16,693 bases of DNA from assembly GCA_910577035.1 (NCBI GenBank), contig CAJTKW010000019.1, positions 48,176 to 64,868 on the forward strand, written 5' to 3'. Shown piece by piece: positions 1 through 7,155 of this stretch (its first letter is position 1; each line of letters starts with the position of its first letter). Source of the DNA: an uncultured Acetatifactor sp. (GTDB taxonomy: Bacteria > Bacillota > Clostridia > Lachnospirales > Lachnospiraceae). Both the position numbers and the translations under genes were made by a program. Under the pieces are notes generated by a model, which saw only the letters and a list, made by a program, of their open reading frames with translations, was not told the origin of the DNA and made no database searches.

Positions 1-985
1 GGAAATGCTTCTTCCAGCGCTGGATCAGGCTGGGGGGGACGGGCTGGGCTCCGATGTGCATTAACCGCCACTGTTCCAGAAGATAATGCTCCATATCCAC
101 CTTCCCGGAATCAATGGCGTCCAGAAGGTCCTGTGCCCAGGGTACCAGAAGCCAGACCAGGGTACATTTTTCTTCCGTAACTGCCCGGAGAATCCATTCC
201 GGCTTCACGCCCCGAAGCAGGACGGCTTTGCCGGCCGTGATCAGGGAGCCGAACCAGTGCATTTTTGCTCCGGTGTGGTAAAGGGGCGGAATACAGAGGA
301 ACACATCGTCCTTTGTCTGGCCGTGATGCTTCTGCTCCGTTTCACAGGAGGAGCGCAGCGCACGGTGGTTATGCAGGATGGCCTTGGGAAAGCCGGTGGT
401 ACCGGAAGAAAAATAGATTGCCGCATAATCCGTCTCTTCCAGGGCGACAGGGGGCGGGCTGGAGGAGCAGAAGCCTGTCAGTTTCAGACAGTCCTCGGTG
501 TAGGCAGGACCGTCCGGACCCGGGAAGAACATCATCCGTACCCTTGGCAGATCCTCTGCAATGGAGTCCATACGGCTGATAAATTCCGGCCCAAAGACCA
601 GGGCTTCCACGTCCGCAAGCTCCAGGCAGTATTTTATCTCCTCTGCAGAGTAGCGGAAATTCATAGGCACGGCCACACAACCGGCCTTCAGTATACCGAA
701 ATAGACAGGCAGCCATTCCAGACAGTTCATCATCAGAATGCCTACCTTTGTCTCCCGTTCCAGCCCCCGGCTTAACAGCAGGTTGGCAAAGCGGTTGGCC
801 CGTCTGTCAAAGTCTGCCCAGCTTAATTCCCGGCGGTAGGGCGCCCCGTTTCCCGCACTTTCGATCAGGCTTGCCTCCCGCCAGGTCACGGCGCTGTCCC
901 GTTCCTGGGAGGGATTTAATTCCACCAAGGCCGTATCAGAGCCGTACAGGCGGGCGTTCCGCTCCAAAAATTCCGTAATTACCAT
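1..985 (-). CDS. Acyl-CoA synthetase / AMP-dependent ligase (ANL family), C-terminus beyond the window
   Basis: The reverse strand reads open for 328 codons from an ATG at 985-983 and runs off the left edge, so only the N-terminal part of a usual 500-550 residue enzyme is present. It starts MVITEFLERN. The P-loop motif YFSSGTTGFPKA lies at about residues 191-202, followed by the PPLYHTGA segment at 233-240 typical of fatty-acyl or aryl CoA ligases. Such enzymes activate a carboxylic acid with ATP to an acyl-adenylate and then transfer it to CoA. The substrate cannot be told from this part. An AGGAGAA ribosome site sits about 7 bases before the ATG. The upstream gene on the same strand is a thioesterase of the PaaI type, 109 bases away, so the two are probably co-transcribed and act on the same acyl-CoA pool. 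It does not look like BaiB. Family sure, substrate unknown. Confidence 0.88.
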   Translation of the reverse strand, partial: MVITEFLERNARLYGSDTALVELNPSQERDSAVTWREASLIESAGNGAPYRRELSWADFDRRANRFANLLLSRGLERETKVGILMMNCLEWLPVYFGILKAGCVAVPMNFRYSAEEIKYCLELADVEALVFGPEFISRMDSIAEDLPRVRMMFFPGPDGPAYTEDCLKLTGFCSSSPPPVALEETDYAAIYFSSGTTGFPKAILHNHRALRSSCETEQKHHGQTKDDVFLCIPPLYHTGAKMHWFGSLITAGKAVLLRGVKPEWILRAVTEEKCTLVWLLVPWAQDLLDAIDSGKVDMEHYLLEQWRLMHIGAQPVPPSLIQRWKKHF

Positions 986-1094
986 AATAGGGTTCTCCTT
1001 TTTCTCTTGCTGCATGACAGCTGATGGTCCACAGTCCGGTTATAAACCGAACGTTTTACGGCTCTCTATTGCTTTGCCGCAGGGATAGGCGGCA

Positions 1095-1505
1095 TTATGG
1101 CCGGCTGCCGTTTATAACATATCCGTTCATGGTGGCATGAGCCACATAGGTTCCCAGTTCATCCCGTATATCCACCGCATAAAGCGCAGTGGTCCGCCCG
1201 CTTCTTAAGCAGGCAGCCTCGGCAATCAGGCGTTTTCCCTTTGCGGGGGTGAGAAAGGTGATGGAGGCCTGCTGGCTGACGGTTATCTGTTCCGAATACC
1301 CGTTGGCGGCAACGGCACAGGTAATGTCGGCCAGGGTAAATACGGCCCCTCCCATGGGGACATTGTTTTCATTCATATGCCGCTCTTCCAGGGTCAGTGA
1401 GCATACCGCCCTTCCCGGCTCCGCGGAATCAATGACGACGCCGGTGGCGTCCGTAGCAAAATGGTCGTTTTGAAAACGACGGCGGATTTCCTCTAAACTT
1501 GGCAT
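1095..1505 (-). CDS. PaaI-type hotdog-fold acyl-CoA thioesterase
   Basis: 136 residues, the normal length for single-domain hotdog thioesterases. The signature HMNENNVPMGGAVFTLAD is at residues 43-60: N45 and the GG pair at 52-53 sit in the helix-turn region, and D60 is at the position of the acidic residue that activates water or orients the substrate in PaaI-like enzymes. The family hydrolyses acyl- or aryl-CoA thioesters to the acid and CoA in the cytosol, as tetramers. The start ATG (1505-1503) follows AAGGAAG at a 6-base gap. It is the first gene of a minus-strand unit with the acyl-CoA ligase, a pairing that suggests editing or relief of trapped CoA esters (inference). A minus promoter lies at 1545-1573. 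Confidence 0.88.
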   Translation of the reverse strand: MPSLEEIRRRFQNDHFATDATGVVIDSAEPGRAVCSLTLEERHMNENNVPMGGAVFTLADITCAVAANGYSEQITVSQQASITFLTPAKGKRLIAEAACLRSGRTTALYAVDIRDELGTYVAHATMNGYVINGSRP

Positions 1506-1544
1506 AAACAGCTTCCTTTCAGACTGATAGATGTTATTTTTAAC

Positions 1545-1573
1545 ACTTTATCACTTTTACTCATTAAAGTCAA
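1545..1573 (-). promoter_or_regulatory. Sigma-A type promoter for the thioesterase/ligase operon
   Basis: On the minus strand TTGACT (1573-1568) is followed after exactly 17 bases by TAAAGT (1550-1545). The -35 is nearly consensus and the -10 moderate. The predicted start lies near 1538, giving a leader of about 35 bases before the thioesterase ATG. Confidence 0.55.
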
Positions 1574-1599
1574 GGGAGACGAAACTGTAACTAAAAAGA

Positions 1600-1633
1600 T
1601 TGTATTGACGCGCCTGTCATAGTATGGTAAGCT
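1600..1633 (+). promoter_or_regulatory. Candidate promoter for the PNPOx-like gene
   Basis: Two overlapping weak solutions are visible: TTGTAT (1600-1605) with TATGGT (1623-1628) at 17 bases, or TTGACG (1605-1610) with TAAGCT (1628-1633) at 17 bases. Neither -10 is good, which would fit a promoter needing an activator. The half-site cluster just downstream supports regulation. Confidence 0.35.
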
Positions 1634-1655
1634 TAAATAATACTATATAGTACTA
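1620..1655. promoter_or_regulatory. Cluster of TAGTA/TACTA half-sites with a 12-base perfect palindrome
   Basis: TACTATATAGTA at 1641-1652 is a perfect palindrome. Further half-sites TAGTA at 1620-1624 and TACTA at 1651-1655 flank it, giving four alternating half-sites in 36 bases. They lie between the candidate promoter and the ribosome site of the PNPOx-like gene, where a dimeric repressor would act. The regulator is not encoded in the window. Confidence 0.45.
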
Positions 1656-1718
1656 ATCTGATTGCGGACGTATGCTTTGTAAATTGGAACAAACGGTTTC
1701 AGAGAAGGAGGTATTTTG

Positions 1719-2135
1719 ATGAAGACAAGAGAACAGATTATGGAATTTATTCATAAACAGAAGGTAGCTTTTATTGCCTCTGTGGACGAAGAGGGATTTC
1801 CCAACATGAAGGCCATGTATGCACCGCGCAAGACAGAGGGGAACAGCTTTTATTTTTCGACAAACCTGTCTTCCATGCGCTCCCGGCAATATATGAGAAA
1901 TCCCAAGGCCAGCATATATTTTTATAATAAGGGCCGCTTTAAGTATGAGGGTATCATGCTGACAGGTACCATGGAGGTATTGCAGGACGATGAAATCAAA
2001 GAGGAAATCTGGCAGGCCGGAGATACGATGTATTATAAGCAGGGGGTTACTGACCCGGACTACTGCGTACTGAAATTTACGGCAGAAAAAGGCAGGCACT
2101 ACTGTAACTTCAAATCAGAAAGCTTTTGCTTTTAA
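1719..2135 (+). CDS. Pyridoxamine 5'-phosphate oxidase family protein (FMN split-barrel)
   Basis: 138 residues from ATG 1719. The upstream in-frame TTG at 1716 is less likely, because AAGGAGGT at 1705-1712 is ideally spaced (6 bases) for the ATG. The fold signature is KQKVAFIASVDEEGFPNMKAM near the N-terminus (first strand with a small residue before the flavin phosphate site), a central segment around the TGTMEVL strand, and the C-terminal VLKFTAEKGRHYCNF. Members bind FMN or F420 and reduce or oxidise small molecules; small general-stress and pyridoxamine-oxidase-like forms in Clostridia mostly have no assigned substrate. The true pyridoxamine phosphate oxidase C-terminal dimerisation domain is absent, so a vitamin B6 role should not be assumed. 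It is divergent from the thioesterase operon and overlaps the decayed minus-strand gene by 26 bases. Confidence 0.85.
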   Translation: MKTREQIMEFIHKQKVAFIASVDEEGFPNMKAMYAPRKTEGNSFYFSTNLSSMRSRQYMRNPKASIYFYNKGRFKYEGIMLTGTMEVLQDDEIKEEIWQAGDTMYYKQGVTDPDYCVLKFTAEKGRHYCNFKSESFCF

Positions 2136-2431
2136 TGCGGTTTTGCCGCCAGAACAATAGCTGGTTAATGCCGCTGTCCCCGGCATCAATATGCCGTACA
2201 GTATTATAATCGACGTCATATGCCCGTCCCATTTGCTGAATATAGTCCTGTGGGTTGAGACCGGATTCCTCTGCGTTTACCGCAGCGGGGATTCGGATTT
2301 TTGCCCGATTCTGCAACAGTTGTCATGAAACGGTCTGCAATTTCTTTGTCAGCATCCTCTCCCCGGATTTGGAATTTGATAGATAGAAAAGCAAAATAAT
2401 TGCCTGTGTCAGCAATAACCTACTTGTCCAT
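2110..2431 (-). pseudogene. Decayed small gene of unknown family (one nonsense codon, one frameshift)
   Basis: On the minus strand an ATG at 2431-2429 follows a good GGAGGA site (2444-2439, 7-base gap). The frame reads MDK, then TAG at 2422-2420, then continues in frame as VIADTGNYFAFLSIKFQIRG and on to AESGKNPNP. At a GGGG run (2287-2290 on the plus strand) one extra base shifts the frame; removing it joins the N-terminal part to AAVNAEESGLNPQDYIQQMG and onward to the stop at 2112-2110. The whole interval is 322 bases, which is 107 codons plus exactly one base, as a single insertion predicts. The intact product would be 106 residues, acidic and soluble, with no family I recognise. It could also be two sequencing errors, but the nonsense codon and the indel together favour real decay. 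Confidence 0.55.
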
Positions 2432-2580
2432 CAGGAAATCCTCCAGTATAATGAATTTACAGATAGGCCATATTTTTCAATTGTCACACTATTTAAAGGT
2501 TAAAGAGGAAATCGGATGCTTTATAAGAGGATGCTTGAAAAGGATAAAGAATAGGGGCTTACGGAATGACAGAGTATAAA

Positions 2581-2594
2581 TGACAGGAGTGTCA
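2581..2594. repeat. Short inverted repeat upstream of the YdeI-like gene
   Basis: TGACA (2581-2585) and TGTCA (2590-2594) are perfect complements separated by GGAG, 25 bases before the start codon of the next gene. It is a possible operator or weak hairpin. It is short enough to arise by chance. Confidence 0.25.
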
Positions 2595-2618
2595 TGACGC
2601 TGGGAAAGGGGATAATTC

Positions 2619-3179
2619 ATGAGTGACATAATGGAATTCGCAGGCAGGGAGGAATTTCGAAACTGGCTTTCTGAGCATTGCCGGTCAAATGACGGCATCT
2701 GGCTTTTATTTGGCAAAGCCGGCGGGCCGAAAACAATTAAGGCAGGGGAGGCGTTGGAAGAGGCGCTTTGCTTTGGCTGGATCGACGGACAGATGCAAAG
2801 CATTGACGATAAAACCTACAGGAAATATTTTTCCATGCGCAGGGAGAACAGCAAGTGGTCGGAGAAAAATAAGGCATTGGCCAAAAGCCTTGAAGAACGG
2901 GGACTTATGACTGATTTTGGCAGAAAGAAAATAGAGGAGGCATTAAAAAACGGCCAGTGGGACGCACCAAAGCCCCAGGCAGTCACAGAGGATCAAATTG
3001 AGCAGCTATCCGCACTGTTGGAAAGATTTGAACCTGCGTATACTAATTTCCAGGCCATGTCCTTATCCGTAAAGAAGACCTATACAAAAGCCTATTTAGA
3101 CGCGAAGACAGAAGCCGGAAGGGAAAAGAGAATTGCCTGGATGGTGGACAGGCTGAATCAAAATCTTAAGCCCATGTGA
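2619..3179 (+). CDS. YdeI/OmpD-associated (Omdp) family protein
   Basis: 186 residues, the usual length for the family. N-terminal part: the segment EALCFGWIDGQ at about 48-58 and YFSMRRENSKWSEKN at 70-84 are the hallmark blocks. C-terminal part (146-179) with LSVKKTYTKAYLDAKTEAGR matches the bacteriocin-protection / OmpD-associated helix region, which ends in an AKT-x-R-x-RI pattern. The biochemical activity is not established; relatives are linked to stress and antimicrobial peptide tolerance in some bacteria, but that should not be carried over without tests. No signal peptide or membrane segment is seen, so it is cytosolic. The ribosome site is a weak GGGG at about 8 bases. It opens a plus-strand run with the HAD hydrolase (51-base gap) and the large helicase. 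Confidence 0.85.
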   Translation: MSDIMEFAGREEFRNWLSEHCRSNDGIWLLFGKAGGPKTIKAGEALEEALCFGWIDGQMQSIDDKTYRKYFSMRRENSKWSEKNKALAKSLEERGLMTDFGRKKIEEALKNGQWDAPKPQAVTEDQIEQLSALLERFEPAYTNFQAMSLSVKKTYTKAYLDAKTEAGREKRIAWMVDRLNQNLKPM

Positions 3180-3230
3180 GGAATAAAGCTTTTTTAACGG
3201 GGCAGAACGGAAAGCGGGGTAAAACAGGAA

Positions 3231-3986
3231 ATGAGTACGGAAAATCAGAAAATGTCCATAAAAAAACCAGAAATGATCCTCTTTGATTACGGGCAGACAA
3301 TAGTAGATGAAGAGGAATTTGGTTTTAACGGAGTGAAAGGGACTGCGGCAGTCTTACAATATGCGGTCAGGAATAAGTACAGCAGGTCCGCAGAGGAGGT
3401 CCAGGCATATGCAGAACGTCTGAATCAGGAGCTGGGGCGGTTTGACCCTGAAAGACGACATCTGTGTCAGGTGGAAATTCCCAATCATATGTTTACGAAA
3501 TATCTATACGAGTCTCTGGGGATTGAGCTGTCAATCGGGCCGGAAGAGATTGACAGGGTATTCTGGGATGCGGCGGCGCCGGGAAGACCGACGGAAGGAA
3601 TAGAGGATTTCCTGCTTTTTCTGAAGCAGAACCATGTGCGCACCGGAGTAATCAGCAATATATCTTATTCCGGGAAGGTGGTTGCTGAAAGAATTACCGG
3701 CTGTATTCCGGACCATTCCTTTGAATTTATCCTTGCTACCAGCGAATACCTGTTTCGCAAGCCAAACAGGCGGATTTTTGAGCTGGCGCTGGAAAAGGCG
3801 GGGCTGGAGGCTGAGGCTGTATGGTACATAGGAGATCAGTACCAATGTGATATAGTGGGTGCTGCTAACGCGGGACTGTTTCCGGTATGGTATCTGGGGG
3901 CGACGAAGAAGCGGGAGGAACCGGCTGCGGAGATCCTTATCATACACCATTGGGGAGAACTGCAGACATTGCTGCAGACACTTTGA
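3231..3986 (+). CDS. HAD-superfamily hydrolase
   Basis: 251 residues. HAD motif I is FDYGQT at 18-23 with nucleophile D19; motif II is S142 in VISNIS; motif III is K177 in FRKPNRR; motif IV is GDQYQCD at 201-207 with D202 and D207. The residues between motifs I and II form an alpha-helical cap (C1 type). Unusually, the position two after the nucleophile is glycine, not the aspartate that serves as general acid in phosphatases, as happens in a recurrent clostridial DYG[NQH]T group. The activity may be a slow phosphatase or something else, so no substrate is named. The start ATG has only a weak ribosome site (GGGG 11 bases before, GGA adjacent); ATG 3252 is an alternative without better support. 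The gap to the helicase gene is 35 bases, so they are likely co-transcribed. Confidence 0.85.
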   Translation: MSTENQKMSIKKPEMILFDYGQTIVDEEEFGFNGVKGTAAVLQYAVRNKYSRSAEEVQAYAERLNQELGRFDPERRHLCQVEIPNHMFTKYLYESLGIELSIGPEEIDRVFWDAAAPGRPTEGIEDFLLFLKQNHVRTGVISNISYSGKVVAERITGCIPDHSFEFILATSEYLFRKPNRRIFELALEKAGLEAEAVWYIGDQYQCDIVGAANAGLFPVWYLGATKKREEPAAEILIIHHWGELQTLLQTL

Positions 3987-4021
3987 ACCGGAAAGCTTGC
4001 TTTATGTAACGGGGGATAGCC

Positions 4022-7000
4022 ATGAATGCGATTTTCCGCGATATATTTCGTGCCATCCATGAAGGAAAATGGTTGAGTATAGAGTATCATAACAGGGAAG
4101 ACCAACAGACTAAGTACTGGATCGGGATTCGGGACATTGATATACGTAATCGGACTCTTGCAGTGGAAGGGCTGCACCTTGGACAATATACGGTGGGAAC
4201 CTTTGACAAAATATTGATAGATTCCATTCAAACATCCAGTATTATTGAAGGCTCCTTTTATCCGGTCAATAATGCTTTGGTGAGAGATATTTATTTAAAT
4301 CCACATAAGTATTATACGCTGTTTGATAATACGGCTAATTTGAAAATATTGAGTTATCTGGAACAGTGTAATCGCATGGATTGTGTACCTTATAAGGCGG
4401 ATTTCAGTTTGATCCGGTATTTGGACCAGGATAATATACAGGGTGAATTATATCAGTTAAATGCAGAACAGTTTCAGGCCATTGTGAAAAAATTCCAATA
4501 TGAAGCGGATGGGGAAAAACGGTCTGACGGCGGGCTGAAAATCAGACAGCTGGCAATGAACGTTTTAAGCATCCATATGGCAAAAGGATTATACGTGCTG
4601 GCTTATCGTAATCTGAATTTAGATGTAAAGCAGCGTGCATTACGGCCGGATGCCGAAATTACCATATGCACGGAATTTACGATAAACGGCTCAAAGCAAA
4701 GTATCCGCCGATTTCTGGATGCTGACGAATATGAATTGTTAAACAATTTTGAAGCCAACCAGGAAAAGATAAAAGATTGTATTATGAGCAGGATGTCTCA
4801 AAATGGCGGCAATGTAGACGATATGCCGCATATTATTGGCTTGGAAACGGATGTGGCGATTGATTTACACAGGGAATATCAGTCAATTATGAAAATGTAT
4901 CAGGAGAAGAAAGTACCTGTGCCCATTGCCGCCTTTTTTGGCGACCTGCTTGAGCGCCCCCGGCGCACGGGTGCGTATCCCATTGCCCTGATTGATCAAA
5001 GAATCAATATGGACCAGCTTCTTGCCATTCATAATGCCATGAAATATCCCATTGCATACATACAGGGGCCTCCGGGAACGGGGAAGACCAATACCATTAT
5101 CAATACGATTGTGACGGCATTCTTTAACGAAAGAACAGTGTTGTTTTCTTCTTATAATAATCATCCTATCAATGGAGTATACGAAAAATTATCGACGATG
5201 AAGTATAAGGAGCATATAATTCCGTTTCCGATCCTGCGTCTTGGAAATAACGAGAAGACGAAGGAAGCGCTTGACACGATAAAAAGGCTTTATCAAAGTG
5301 TACAGAGTGTCAGTGTATTTGAGAGTACGTTGGATCGGAACAAGGATGACAGAAAGCAGAGGGCCAAACAGCTGTCAGGGTTACTGCGGCGCTATGAAGA
5401 GCTTTTGGACCTAAGGGAAAGAGAAGAGACACTGGACCGGCTTCTGGAATATGAGAAGAAAAAGGGAGCCTCTTTGCAAATGCTTTCTTTCGAAGAGGAC
5501 TTAAAAAACAGACAGCGTAATCAGATCAGGCGGGAGATTGCAGCAAAGGGTGAAATTTCAGAGGCAGAGGCGCTTTCTCTTTTGGACGGCCGGACAGAGG
5601 AATTAAAAAAATATTTGTTTTATATTTCGGCGGGCTATATCAAGAAGATAGGTACGGCAAAGAATGAAGACCTGATGGAAATTCTGGAAATGGAAGATAA
5701 GGACAAGCAGCTAATCGCTTTTACAAAGTATCTGGGGAAAAAAGAAAACATAGCGAAGCTGCAGAAGATTTTTCCGATTATTGTTACAACCTGCATTTCG
5801 GCCCATCGATTGGGAGAACCGGAACCGATGTTTGACATGGTAATTATAGACGAGGCCAGCCAGTGTAATATTGCCGTATCCCTGGTGCCGGTGGTGCGCG
5901 GCGAGAACCTGATGCTCGTGGGCGATCCCCAGCAGCTGAACCCGGTGATTCTCCTGGATGAAGTGACCAATGAAAAATTAAAGAAGCGTTATGCGGTGGC
6001 GGAAGAGTACGATTACCGGAAAAATTCTATCTATAAAACCTATCTGGCCTGTGATGCGGTCAGCGACGAAACCCTGCTTCATAACCATTATCGCTGCCAT
6101 AAGAGTATTATCGGGTTTAACAACCGGAAGTATTACAATTCCCGGCTTAACATCAGATCCGAGAGCAGGGAGGAGCATCCCCTTGTGTATGTGGATATGG
6201 GGGAAGCAAGTGCGTATCACAAAAATACGTCACCTGAAGAGGCAAGGGAAATTGCAAGATATGCTTCATTAAACAGAGACAAAAATATCGGGGTCATTAC
6301 GCCGTTCGTGAATCAAAGGAAATTAATTGAGGAAGAGCTGAACCGGGCCAGGGTGTCTAATGTGACCTGCGGAACGGTGCATGCCTTTCAGGGGGACGAA
6401 AAGGATGTTATTTTGTTTTCCACTGCCATTACCGGGCAGACACAGGCAGGAACCTATGAGTGGCTGAAGAACAACAAAGAATTGATTAATGTGGCCACAT
6501 CGAGGGCTAAGGATAAACTGATTGTTCTGTCCAGCCGGAAGAACCTGGAGCGTCTTCATCAGAAGGGCGGGGAGGATGATCTGTATGAGCTGGTGGAATA
6601 TGTGCGATGTAACGGAACGACTTCCGTAACTCCGAAACAGGCAGCATCCAGGGCATTGGGGGTTAAGCCCTTCAGCAGCGCTACGGAGGAAGCTTTTTTG
6701 GAGAACCTGACACATGCCCTGGAAAATATCTGGCTGACGCAAAGCCGCTATGTGGTACAAAGGGAAGTTGCCATAGCTCATGTTTTCCGGGGAAATGAAA
6801 GCTACAATGATTTGTTTTATAACGGCAGGTTTGATTTTGTAGTATATGAAAAGCAGGGGCAACAGGAATTCCCCCTTCTTGCAATTGAGCTGGACGGGAA
6901 AGAGCACTTTGAAGACGAGGTGGTGAAAAACAGGGACAGGAAGAAGAACCAAATCTGTAAGGAGCATGACCTTCAGCTGATCCGTGTAGAAAACTCTTAT

Positions 7001-7060
7001 GCAAGGCGTTATAACCATATAAAAGAGATTCTGGTTAAGTTTTTCGCAGTGGCGCATTAG
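4022..7060 (+). CDS. WYL-like / SF1 (UPF1-type) helicase / PD-(D/E)XK nuclease fusion
   Basis: 1012 residues. Residues about 1-250 look like a WYL-type ligand-binding region: HEGKWLSIEY at 13-22, a strand pair through WIGIRDIDIRNRTLAVEG and FDKILIDSI at 61-69; this call is by eye. The helicase core has Walker A GPPGTGKT (349-356), a long charged insertion at about 430-580 likely to form coiled coil, motif II DEAS (610-613), motif III GDPQQLNPV (634-642), motif IV region HYRCH (689-693), motif V TVHAFQGDEKDVI (785-797) and motif VI NVATSRAKDKL (823-833). DEAS and the order of motifs place it in the COG1112/UPF1 branch of SF1. Residues 885-1005 resemble a DUF2726/Vsr-like nuclease: E889, D938 in GRFDFVV, and ELDGK at 956-960. 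It would unwind and cut nucleic acid, perhaps in phage defence (inference). A GGGGG site precedes the ATG. Confidence 0.85.
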   Translation: MNAIFRDIFRAIHEGKWLSIEYHNREDQQTKYWIGIRDIDIRNRTLAVEGLHLGQYTVGTFDKILIDSIQTSSIIEGSFYPVNNALVRDIYLNPHKYYTLFDNTANLKILSYLEQCNRMDCVPYKADFSLIRYLDQDNIQGELYQLNAEQFQAIVKKFQYEADGEKRSDGGLKIRQLAMNVLSIHMAKGLYVLAYRNLNLDVKQRALRPDAEITICTEFTINGSKQSIRRFLDADEYELLNNFEANQEKIKDCIMSRMSQNGGNVDDMPHIIGLETDVAIDLHREYQSIMKMYQEKKVPVPIAAFFGDLLERPRRTGAYPIALIDQRINMDQLLAIHNAMKYPIAYIQGPPGTGKTNTIINTIVTAFFNERTVLFSSYNNHPINGVYEKLSTMKYKEHIIPFPILRLGNNEKTKEALDTIKRLYQSVQSVSVFESTLDRNKDDRKQRAKQLSGLLRRYEELLDLREREETLDRLLEYEKKKGASLQMLSFEEDLKNRQRNQIRREIAAKGEISEAEALSLLDGRTEELKKYLFYISAGYIKKIGTAKNEDLMEILEMEDKDKQLIAFTKYLGKKENIAKLQKIFPIIVTTCISAHRLGEPEPMFDMVIIDEASQCNIAVSLVPVVRGENLMLVGDPQQLNPVILLDEVTNEKLKKRYAVAEEYDYRKNSIYKTYLACDAVSDETLLHNHYRCHKSIIGFNNRKYYNSRLNIRSESREEHPLVYVDMGEASAYHKNTSPEEAREIARYASLNRDKNIGVITPFVNQRKLIEEELNRARVSNVTCGTVHAFQGDEKDVILFSTAITGQTQAGTYEWLKNNKELINVATSRAKDKLIVLSSRKNLERLHQKGGEDDLYELVEYVRCNGTTSVTPKQAASRALGVKPFSSATEEAFLENLTHALENIWLTQSRYVVQREVAIAHVFRGNESYNDLFYNGRFDFVVYEKQGQQEFPLLAIELDGKEHFEDEVVKNRDRKKNQICKEHDLQLIRVENSYARRYNHIKEILVKFFAVAH

Positions 7061-7084
7061 GGAAACGCTGATGAAAGCGCTTCC
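7061..7084 (+). repeat. Intergenic palindromic element, copy 1
   Basis: GGAAACGCT (7061-7069) and AGCGCTTCC (7076-7084) form a 9-base stem with one mismatch and a 6-base loop, starting at the first base after the helicase stop codon and followed by CTTAGAA. A related copy occurs at 11066-11092, also right after a stop codon and followed by TTAAGA. With no run of T after it, it is a poor classical terminator. A dispersed short palindromic repeat or a processing/stability element is more likely. Confidence 0.5.
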
Positions 7085-7090
7085 TTAGAA

Positions 7091-7119
7091 TTGCTTTCTT
7101 TGCAGGCGTATGCTACAAT
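7091..7119 (+). promoter_or_regulatory. Extended -10 promoter for the DUF6020-like gene
   Basis: TTGCTT (7091-7096), 17 bases, TACAAT (7114-7119), with TGC directly before the -10 giving an extended TGn element. Transcription would begin near 7126, about 30 bases before the likely start codon and inside the first arm of the palindrome at 7122-7148. Confidence 0.65.
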
Positions 7120-7121
7120 GA

Positions 7122-7148
7122 CCCTGCGGTGGAACCGTCACCGCAGGG
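7122..7148 (+). promoter_or_regulatory. Perfect 10-base inverted repeat touching the -10 side and the ribosome site
   Basis: CCCTGCGGTG (7122-7131) and CACCGCAGGG (7139-7148) are perfectly complementary with a 7-base loop. The right arm ends in the first three bases of the GGGAGG ribosome site (7146-7151). It can act as a DNA operator just downstream of the -10, or, if transcription starts upstream of about 7126, as an RNA hairpin that hides the ribosome site. Confidence 0.6.
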
Positions 7149-7155
7149 AGGCAGA

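Noticed and set aside
86..775. 229-codon plus-strand open frame
   Set aside because: It is antisense to the acyl-CoA ligase, whose motifs are clear. The frame has no ribosome site and low-complexity, Arg/Gly/Pro-rich content.
2514..2536. Direct repeat GGATGCTT (two copies, 15 bases apart)
   Set aside because: Only eight bases long with no further copies nearby; within chance expectation.
6323..7057. 244-codon minus-strand open frame
   Set aside because: Antisense shadow of the helicase-nuclease C-terminal half, which holds conserved motifs. No ribosome site or family resemblance.
7129..7155. GTG start for the DUF6020-like protein
   Set aside because: It lies in the palindrome at or near the predicted transcription start with no ribosome site; ATG 7156 has GGGAGG.
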